Assembly (NCBI GenBank): GCA_964016985.1 | Contig: OZ024823.1 | Span: 64,500,514 to 64,564,513, forward strand | Reading direction: 5' to 3' | Length of the DNA: 64,000 bases | Source of the DNA: Anodontia alba | Taxonomy: Eukaryota > Mollusca > Bivalvia > Lucinida > Lucinidae | In this document: positions 57,441 through 64,000 of the stretch, piece by piece | Layout: the number at the start of each line of letters is the position of its first letter | Numbering within the stretch: the stretch's first letter is position 1 | Made by a program: the position numbers and the translations under genes | Notes under the pieces: model-generated | What the model saw: the letters and a program-made list of their open reading frames with translations, nothing else | What the model was told of the DNA's origin: nothing | Database searches by the model: none

Positions 57441-58272
57441 TAAGCATCTACTGACGTGGATTCATAAAAAATGCAGTCCATAAAGCAGTTGCAGTTAGCC
57501 CCCTTTTAAACAGTAAACCTACAGAGTGAGGACCTTACCCAGCATTTATCCGGGTACAAGTAAATATTATGGTATGTTTTTCTCTTACAGTATACATTTA
57601 GAACATTATACTTATTGGCTAACAGAGCAATCATCAGAACTTTCGTTATCATGTAAAGTGTTCTGTTTTTTGTGTCTGCAATATTCGATATGCAGAACAA
57701 AGACTGTAATGTATTTGAGGAGTACGTGGATGGAACCCGCAACTTCTGGATTACCACTCTCTAGGCTAATTTAGCAGACGACAAATTCTTTATTTTATTT
57801 TATTTTTTTTTTTTTTTCCCAGGAAATAGGAAAACTGGATTTTTCATTCCAAGCTATGTAGACAATTTGCATGAAATGCCAAATCTGTTTCCTTGGAAAA
57901 ATGAGAAAAATGTCATCTGTTGAAAATTTTACCCAGAGTGCTAAGCGTTAAGATTTGCACAAACAATTCGCATATGAGTGTGCATGACAAAACCTACAAA
58001 AACTTGTACGATGAGACGGATCAGCCTGCACATCAGTAGTCTGATCAGAGCCTTTACTGATCGCATTTGACTCCTATAATCTCTGGGTTTACCAAAACGT
58101 CTTCTTCGGCGAGCGAAGACTCGGGTCAGTCTGCGCAGCTGCACATTCTGATCAGAGCATTCGCTGGTCGTATCTACCATGTTTTCGGATGCTGAATTTC
58201 GTCACTGATATCACTGGCATGCCGTTAAAATATTGTGACACATAATACTCAGTTGAGGGAAAATACCGTGAC
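57441..58272. other. Interior of the 8.67-kb element, right-middle part
   Basis: Third copy of the TTAGCCCCCTTTTAAAC unit (57485-57620), a T-rich run at about 57800, and dispersed sequences containing GTCTGATCAGAGCC and CATTCTGATCAGAGC. The repeat at 57840-57950 is a reverse-orientation relative of 18617-18680. No gene. Confidence 0.6.
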
Positions 58273-58435
58273 TGTGTTGAGGTTTAACGTCACGTGAACT
58301 CTTGTGAGTCATTTTGTATCATCTCCTAGAGAAAGGCAGAAAAGAGATAGAATAGTAGAGGAGATGAAAAAAAGGGACAGGGAAGAAAGAGAACAAGAGA
58401 AAGTGAAGAAACAGAAGAAATACCCCCTCTCTCTA
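58273..58435 (-). mobile_element. Second SINE family, partial and diverged copy
   Basis: TGTGTTGAGGTTTAACGTCA and the GAAAGTGAAGAAACAGAAGA region match 40582-40869, but the copy stops before its tRNA-side half and differs at many positions. Its tail is intermediate between the two SINE families (GTTGAGGTTTAACG). Confidence 0.7.
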
Positions 58436-59390
58436 TATGCCGTTAAAGAGATACAGACAGATAGATAATGTTTAATGTTTACCTTTTTCTTTTGAAAAGC
58501 TATAAGCGGTGGCAAGCATAATGGTACCTTAGCGCTTAATATATGAGAAAGCAGCCTGCGCATCAAAACGGCTATTCATGTTGGGTAAAGACTGTTTCTA
58601 AGTCCCACAGGAGCTATTTAGTAGTCCCTGTTTAGATTCTAATTAGTCTGTTCAGCTACGCCCCGAGCGACAACACGCAATTCTGGGACATTCACATTTC
58701 CAGTACAAAGTAATAAAATATAAGTGAAGATACCCAAAAATGATATAGTCAAAAGGTAACATTTCCATTGCCCTGCATGAAGAAACCGCGTGCGTCACGT
58801 GAAATCATGGCGGGAAACTGCTAAGAGAGAAAAACAAACTTTTGTTAGTTAAAAATTATAGAGCCTTTTCTCGTCAGAAATGCATACCAAACTGACACAT
58901 ATTAAAATAGAACCTAGGAATTGGGACAGATAGGCCTATGCAAACAGTGTAGATCCAAATCAGACGCCGCAGAAAGCGGCGCTTGATCAGGGTCTTCACG
59001 TTTTGTCATACATACAGTAATATTTTGGCATATTCAGATGATGTTTATACGGACCAATAATACTCCGTTGAAGTTCATCCAGAAACGAAAACGACTAAAC
59101 ATATTTGTATATTTTCTAAAACAATGGAGAGCGGCCATCTTTCCCCACGAAAAAAAAAAATCTTTCTTGGCTGAAAAGAAGTTTTGCGGGGAAGTTTTCG
59201 TATCATGTGTTGGTACATCAGTTCATGCGCGGAAACCTCATGCTATGCTAAAAAAATCTCGTGCATGCAAGAAAAAACTTCACGCAAAATTCACGCGAAA
59301 TTCATGCAAAAACTACATAATAGAAACACGGAAAATAAAAAAGTTCATGCGCGATGCGAGAACTGTCGAACTTTCGCGGAGACTGTACTG
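58436..59390. other. Right end of the 8.67-kb element
   Basis: Contains the third copy of the CCCTGCATGAAGAAACCGCG unit (58729-58985) and a right subterminal zone (59180-59390) with TTCACGCAAAATTCACGCG and TTCATGCGCGATGCGAG motifs that echo the left end. A 120-codon open frame at 59038-59400 lies over this zone; it is lysine/arginine-rich because of the motif and I do not regard it as a gene. Confidence 0.65.
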
Positions 59391-59799
59391 TACCAGATGA
59401 AATATTAAATATTGTAAAAAATGATTTACGAGAAGGGTGTTCAATGCCAATTATTAAGTTGATATTAAAAAACACAGACTATCATCATATTATAAAAATA
59501 TACCACAAATATATTGCAGAATGACGGGAGCCTCGCCAATTTATCAAATGAAATGGAAGAGCGAATTATGTATTTATTACAAGAGATTTTGCGGGTCATT
59601 TATAAAACACCGCCCACCGAAAAGAAAGAAATTTCTCAGTTATTCATATGTTTTTAAAAAAATATTTAAGATTTTTGATCTGGAAGAATATGATAAATAT
59701 TTTAATCTTCCAAAAGGTAAACATAATTTGAAAGAGCCCAACAAAATTTGGGAAAAAGTATACGAAGATATGGGATGGAAATTTCATTATTCTATGTAG
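59391..59799 (+). pseudogene. Polinton VLTF3-like late transcription factor, piece 3 of 3 (C-terminal)
   Basis: Final part of the gene begun at 48121. The first stretch has PDEILNIVKND; a stop and frameshift at 59521 follow; then an open stretch with FIKHRPPKRKKFLSYSYVFK and NKIWEKVYEDMGWKF. The '..FLSYSYV..' and '..IW.K.....GW.F' patterns close the VLTF3-like domain in giant-virus, pox and Polinton proteins, and the stop falls right after, at the family's usual end. In these elements it would direct late transcription of the capsid genes. Three disabling changes plus two insertions mean it is inactive. The ATPase follows 11 bp downstream. Confidence 0.82.
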
Positions 59800-59810
59800 T
59801 TATATTATAG

Positions 59811-60441
59811 ATGGATATACCAAATTATGATAATAAAACAAAGAGTACTAAAGAAAAATTCTATCAGTTAGAAGATTATTTCAGATGCTTATATGCGGCA
59901 CATCTGGAACGGGGAAAACGAATACATTGATTCAAATGTTGATAAAACCATTGATATATTACGACAAAATATATTTATATGCAAAGAATCTGGAACAAGA
60001 CAAATACAATTTTTTGACAGAAAGGTTAAATAAAATTACAAACAAACACAGGGTTTTATTAGAAGACATACTATTTTCTTCAAACAACGAGATTATTCCA
60101 GTTGATGTAATGGATACTTCTGGTCAAAAAGTAATAATTTTTGATGATTTTGTGTAAAGAATCAAAATGATATTTTCAATTATTTTATTCAAGGGAGGCA
60201 AAAGAATTGCTGTGTAATTTATCTATCTCAATCATATTATAAAACACCAAAGGATATAAGATTGAATTGTTCGCAACTTATAATTTTTGAAGCACCAAGT
60301 AAGAGAGAGGCTATGTCTATATGCAACGAACAAAGTATATCATTAGATAAATACAAAGCAGCATTTAGCAAAAGATTTAATTTTATTTATATTGATAAAA
60401 TAAAGAATAAGATAAAAAAGAATTTTTATGGCGACATATAA
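59811..60441 (+). pseudogene. Polinton packaging ATPase (FtsK/HerA type), frameshifted
   Basis: DNA-packaging ATPase expected to pump the genome into a capsid. Starts at ATG 59811, directly after TATATTATAG. MDIPNYDNKT.. is followed after a frameshift near 59884 by LICGTSGTGKTNTLIQML (Walker A, GTSGTGKT) and KVIIFDDFV (Walker B, IIFDD). A second frameshift near 60151 leads to FIQGRQKNCCVIYLSQSYYK, the conserved sensor-type region, then KTPKDIRLNCSQLIIFEAPS, ending at TAA 60439-60441. About 210 codons in total, the normal size for Polinton ATPases. Both catalytic motifs are intact, only the frame is broken. The next gene starts six bases later. Confidence 0.9.
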
Positions 60442-60446
60442 TATAG

Positions 60447-61202
60447 ATGGGATTATTTAATCATACTGGTGAAAAAAGTAGGGGAGACTCTGCAGGTATT
60501 ATAAATTTTGGTAATCTTGCTGCAGAGTATGTAAGACAGGAGCAAATGACCATTGATTGAGTTGGGGTTTAACGACACGTCAACCCTTGTGGGTCATTTT
60601 GTGTCGTCTCCCAGAAAAAGGGAGAAAAGAGATAGAATAGATTGTAGAGGAGAAGGAAGAGAGGGACAGGTAAGAAAGAGGAACAGGAATGAAAGTGAAG
60701 AAACAGAAGAAATAAAAACATTCCCCCTCTACCCTTACCTGCTACAAGGGTAGCAGGCCTTGCCCAACTGTAAGCCAATATCAGTTGGATGCCCCGGTGA
60801 CGTAAGCTACACGACACCTTTGCACCACCCGACCACCCCCAACAAATGACCAATTACCTTCATAAAGGGAAGAATCAAACGAATATTCTTAGGCGCAGCC
60901 TAGACATGGGGAATAATAATATAACGAATCTAAAGGATCTGTTGAGCCCAAAAGATGCCATTCCAAAGCGGTTCCTTTTTAAAAGATTACAAAAGTTCGC
61001 AGATGATTATAAACTTGCAGAGTTTTCAGAAATTGCATCAGAAAATAAAGCCACTGTTAAAGCGATTCAGGATAAATTAAAGGAAAATAGACAGGCTTTC
61101 CTGCTGGATCTAAATTCACTACGGAAAGAATTAGAAACAATGAGCGAGAGCCTAAAGACTGAAATCGACAGTAATGAAAGTGAAATTATAAAATTAAAAT
61201 GA
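60447..61202 (+). pseudogene. Polinton-block structural candidate with coiled coil, split by a SINE
   Basis: Starts at ATG 60447 after TATAATATAG. The first 35 codons (MGLFNHTGEKSRGDS..) run to a SINE at 60553; the frame resumes at 60843 in register, since insert plus duplication is 300 bp. Next comes LDMGNNNITNLKDLLSPKDA, a pattern common in virion fibre and tail-type proteins ('LDMGN..I.NL..P..'), then a Lys/Glu-rich heptad region (about the last 70 codons) suggesting a coiled coil. No enzyme motifs. I infer a trimeric fibre/shaft or minor structural role from the pattern and neighbours only. Apart from the SINE the frame is open. The stop TGA overlaps the next ATG (ATGA). Confidence 0.6.
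60553..60842 (-). mobile_element. Second SINE family, full-length copy, 10-bp target duplication
   Basis: Same element as 40582-40869 (GTTGGGGTTTAACGACACGT, TAGCAGGCCTTGCCCAACTG, ACCACCCGACCACCCCC). Direct repeats CAAATGACCA lie at 60543-60552 and 60843-60852. It landed in the Polinton-block gene at 60447. The two copies differ at only a few sites, so this SINE was active recently. Confidence 0.92.
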
Positions 61203-62041
61203 AACCTGATATAGAAAATAAAATAAGAAGAATAAATCGGTCTATTAAGAAAATAGATGATATTCGTATTTGAAGGGAAAACATCAATAACATCAGATCT
61301 TGATATGGGTAACAAAAGAATATTGAATTTGCCTCCTCCAAGAAACCCAGAAGAAAGTACAGAAAATTATAATGATCCTGTTACTGTCAAATATTTATAT
61401 GACGCTATGAAGGACATCGTGGGAAAGATAGACAAAAGATATTTGAAAAAAGAAGGTGCCAGCACATAAAAAGGCAGACAGAATTAGTGGCCTTGCTGAT
61501 CCTGTTGAATATGATGATGCAGTAACTAAACGCTATGTCGCGGCAAGAGTCCAGGGGCTAACCGATATCATTAGTGAAATGATGCCTGTTAAGAATATTG
61601 TAGAGACACATAATAAAATGGTGGGTGTTATTGATAATCAGATATTATTATTTAAATATGAACATCAAAGCGGGAGAGTTGGAAAGAAGTTCACAGAAAT
61701 TTTATATTAACTTACTTTTTTGAACCAAGCAGCATTGATACTATTGAGCATACATTATATGCAGTTAAAATACCAGGAAGGTTTACTGTGGAATATAATA
61801 TTATCCTATCAACGGCTTTTATGAGTTCACTAGTCCCGGGAACTATCACTATATGTATGGATTTATCCAGGGGACCCACCGAAACATGCCGAAATATGCG
61901 CCATTAGAGTTGCGACATGGTATTCAAGAGTATCATCATATTAAAAATGATTTTGACTTTATGGAGGGTATTATATTTTATTTTTGGGACAGGAAGAAAG
62001 TGACTGTGGGCGAGTATAATTATACTCACACCCCTCCCTAG
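61199..62041 (+). pseudogene. Polinton-block fibre-like candidate, multiply frameshifted
   Basis: ATG at 61199 overlaps the previous stop. It opens MKPDIENKIRR. After a frameshift near 61262 it reads SDLDMGNKRILNLPPPRNPE and DPVTVKYLYDAM; after another near 61465, ISGLADPVEYDDAVTKRYVA. The spaced 'LDMGN..I.NL..P.....D.VT..Y' pattern occurs twice here and once in the previous gene, as in virion fibre and tail proteins. Further shifts near 61715 and 61850 lead to a C-terminal section (YGFIQGTHRN, WDRKKVTVGEYNYT) ending at TAG 62039-62041, with beta-rich composition that would suit a head domain. Function is inferred from the pattern. Roughly 280 codons if read through, with at least four shifts. 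Confidence 0.55.
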
Positions 62042-62108
62042 CACTTAAACCTGGGTCAACAGTATCTTTATATTATAATTCATAAAAACATATTTCTGCA
62101 ATATATAG

Positions 62109-62399
62109 ATGGAACAAACAATCACGCTTTCATCCCAAGTAGCAAGAGTGGATAATTCAAATAACACACCAAGTGACTTTACAACAGTATTTGATCGGCC
62201 AATTACACTAGATAGAAATAAAAGTGCATTTATAGGCCTCAAGGAAATAAACATGATGACATATTCATGGTACAATGTTAGCAAAGAATATAATAATGAT
62301 ATAATCAGATATCACAATGGCACAGAATATAAAATAATTGCGTTTACAAGTGGATGCCATTCTTATTCCGAACTCTCTGACTATATACGGGAAGTTGAG
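62109..62399 (+). pseudogene. Polinton-block virion protein candidate, 3'-truncated
   Basis: Starts at ATG 62109, directly after AATATATAG. About 97 codons survive: MEQTITLSSQVARV.., then LDRNKSAFIGLKEINMMTYS and YKIIAFTSGCHSYSELSDYI. The 'L......A..GL..I....S' pattern followed by a '..F..G.YS..EL..YI' motif resembles the N-terminal part of proteins found next to capsid genes in invertebrate Polintons. I cannot name the protein. The frame is open throughout, unlike its neighbours, until it runs into a family C' 3' end at about 62400, which replaces the rest. Confidence 0.55.
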
Positions 62400-62495
62400 T
62401 TCATTGATAATGCGTCTGTCGCTAAGGCACGACGCAATACAGACACTGACTGACCACAATATCTCACCTTGAGCACTTCATGCCCAGGTGAGCTA
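62400..62495 (+). mobile_element. Family C' 3' end fragment
   Basis: GACTGACCACAATATCTCAC followed by GAGCACTTCATGCCCAGGTG and AGCTA matches the 3' end of C' at 22385-22444. Only the terminal ~95 bp is present, so the insertion or a later deletion removed its body and the end of the Polinton-block gene. Confidence 0.8.
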
Positions 62496-62816
62496 ATAAC
62501 AAATGATAAAAGTGACCTTAAAAACACACAAAGCCATACAATGTTCAATACTGGTTAACTGAAATACATAAAGTGAGATCAAGGTCACTGCTCTTATAGC
62601 AGCCACCATTTAAGCAGTGTCACTATTAGGTGGTATTTGTTCATTTTAAAATGTGTTTACTGTGGTACAATTACATAACAAAGAATATAAACACAACTGA
62701 CACCAGGCAAACGCAATAGCTCAACCATGAGCACTTCATGCTCAAGTACCCCGGTTATAGCCATACTTTACTGAAAACAGGTGATAAAAAATTGTGCTTG
62801 GGATTACATCATCAAA
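62496..62816. other. Intervening sequence with a second hairpin-type end
   Basis: 320 bp without a gene. At 62716-62752 CAATAGCTCAACCATGAGCA and CTTCATGCTCAAGTA form a mutated version of the class 1 terminal hairpin, so a further decayed element ends here. Confidence 0.6.
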
Positions 62817-64000
62817 ACAAGAGGCCCACGTGCCACGGTTCGCTCAACTGAGTGACATAGCCACTGCAGACATGCAGATGTTATGCAACATTTTTCCAAT
62901 CCTATCATCGCAACTAATGAAAATATCATCATTTGAGCAGTTCTTAGTTTTGAAGAAGAATATATGGGCCTGACAGTCAATGGGGCATGATCATTAATAA
63001 ACTATCGATCACATTTCAACAGAAGGATCAATGTGAAATTTGGTGGAAATTGGCTGTGGTTTCTGAAGAATCATGATTTTATACATGTAAACAGCACAGT
63101 GGCAGGGAAATATTATAAATATAAACCAGATGACGGCCATCTTAGATTTCCAATCAGAACAATTTTAACTACTGTTGATCTACAAGTCACTTCGATACTT
63201 TCAATATAAATGTATATGGCCCATACAAATAGGGAAGCAAATTTGACCTTGGAGGTAAAAAGGTCAAATGTCAACATAGAACCATCATTTTAGCAATTTT
63301 GGTAGATCTCCTGTCCCCTGTAATTTGTGCAAAGATTAGGACCCAGGGCTTATTTGGTTATGGAGAAGAAGATTTTTAAAGGTTTTACCATATATGAGCA
63401 TGGCAGCCATATTGATCAATGGACCATACCCATTTTAGCAATCTTTCATTCTCCTGCCCATGGAGGCTCCGCATGAAATTTGAGCAACACTGGCCCGAAG
63501 GCTTCAGAGGAAAAGCCATTTGAAATTATCAACATTTTTTCCATACAAATGTATGGGGCCCATACAAATGCATACAGAAGCAAACTTGACCTCACCGTAA
63601 AAAGGTTAAATGTCAATGTATGACAATTATTTTAGCAACTTTGGTAGACCGCCCGTTCCAGATGATATATGCAAAGATTCAGCCACAAGCCATCCTCGGT
63701 TTTGGAGAATAAGATTTTTAAATGTTTTTTCCCATACAAATGCATAAGGAAGCAAACTTGACCTTGCTGTAAAAAAGTCAAATGTCAATGTATGACCATT
63801 ATTTTAGCAACTTTGGTAGACCCCCTGTCCCCGATGATTTATGCAAACATTCAGCCCCAAAGCATCCTCGGTTCTAGAGGAGAAGATTTTTAAAGGTTTT
63901 TACCATACATGGGCATGGCGGCCATCTTGGTCAACAAACCGTGACCATTTTAGCAATCTTTTGTTCCCCCTACCTAAGGAGGCTCCATATGAAATTTGAG
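62817..64000 (+). mobile_element. Family C element, copy C3, runs off the right edge
   Basis: ACAAG, hairpin GGCCCACGTGCC (one arm base changed), then GCTCAACTGAG with one mismatch. It aligns with C2 from 7145 to about 8330 in the same unit order, including GGGCCTGACAGTCAATGG and GGAGGCTCCATATGAAATTT. The 3' end is outside the window. Confidence 0.88.

Larger units (their letters stand above)
50720..59390. mobile_element. 8.67-kb inverted-repeat element with TA duplication, no transposase seen
   Basis: Starts CAGTACAGTCGCCGTGGAAG; the other end read inward is CAGTACAGTCTCCGCGAAAG, 17 of 20 alike. TA flanks it at 50718-50719 and 59391-59392, and its removal with one TA puts the VLTF3-like frame back in register, an independent check on the borders. 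CAGT ends and TA suggest the Tc1/mariner/pogo group. Both subterminal regions have GCGCGAATT/GCAAAATT-type motifs. It contains a nested A3 element, two smaller elements and three-copy internal repeats. No convincing protein is encoded, so it is non-autonomous and unusually large. Confidence 0.82.

Noticed and set aside
59038..59400. 120-codon basic frame at the right end of the 8.67-kb element
   Set aside because: Lies over subterminal repeated motifs and ends beyond the element border; no domain, and a second frame overlaps it.

Overview
The window is eukaryotic, non-genic, repeat-saturated DNA. There is no operon structure. The coding traces are broken transposon or virus-like genes, some without and some with a partner fragment, and the rest is made of nested mobile elements and tandem arrays. 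The mix is what I would expect from a marine bivalve mollusc: hairpin-ended elements with tandem cores and (ACGG)n tails resembling bivalve 'pearl'/Helentron-type elements, tRNA-derived SINEs, a mariner, a Penelope-like RT and a Polinton. Phylum is inference from repeat style; species cannot be named.

Layout. 1-1020 is a ~100-bp minisatellite. 1.6-26.1 kb is a nest of hairpin-ended elements (called families A, B, C, C', D, E, E', F, G, H and J here) inserted into one another. Within it are a Penelope-like reverse transcriptase gene (10191-14568) split by a 2.07-kb inverted-repeat element, and a 1.1-kb hAT-like element (20028-21162). 26.1-32.7 kb is the least repetitive part: short duplications, a hAT MITE, long G/C tracts, SINEs and one weak small-gene candidate. 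32.7-47.8 kb holds families B, A, H and G, a 1.2-kb inverted-repeat element carrying a transposase N-terminal fragment, and a dead mariner.

47.8-62.4 kb is the most informative part. It is a degraded plus-strand Polinton/Maverick-like gene block: VLTF3-like late transcription factor, FtsK/HerA-type packaging ATPase, a coiled-coil structural candidate, a fibre-like candidate and one more truncated structural candidate. The VLTF3-like gene lies in three pieces, split by a 2.2-kb family B element and by an 8.67-kb inverted-repeat element with TA duplications. A SINE splits the fourth-listed locus (60447-61202). Several of the genes start directly after a TATATAG-type motif.

Two terminal designs recur. 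Class 1 (A, B, C, C', G, H) starts ACAAG plus a GGCC-type hairpin plus GCTCACCTGAG, and, where the 3' end survives, ends with a hairpin whose right arm is CTCAGGTGAGC. Class 2 (E, F, and by its 3' end D, E' and J) ends in a TAT..CCCC/GGGG..ATA hairpin; E and F start ACTAGA. The two class 2 insertions with readable junctions, E and F, show no target duplication, as expected of Helitron-like rolling-circle elements. Coordinates of repeat borders are good to a few bases where a junction is stated and to tens of bases elsewhere.
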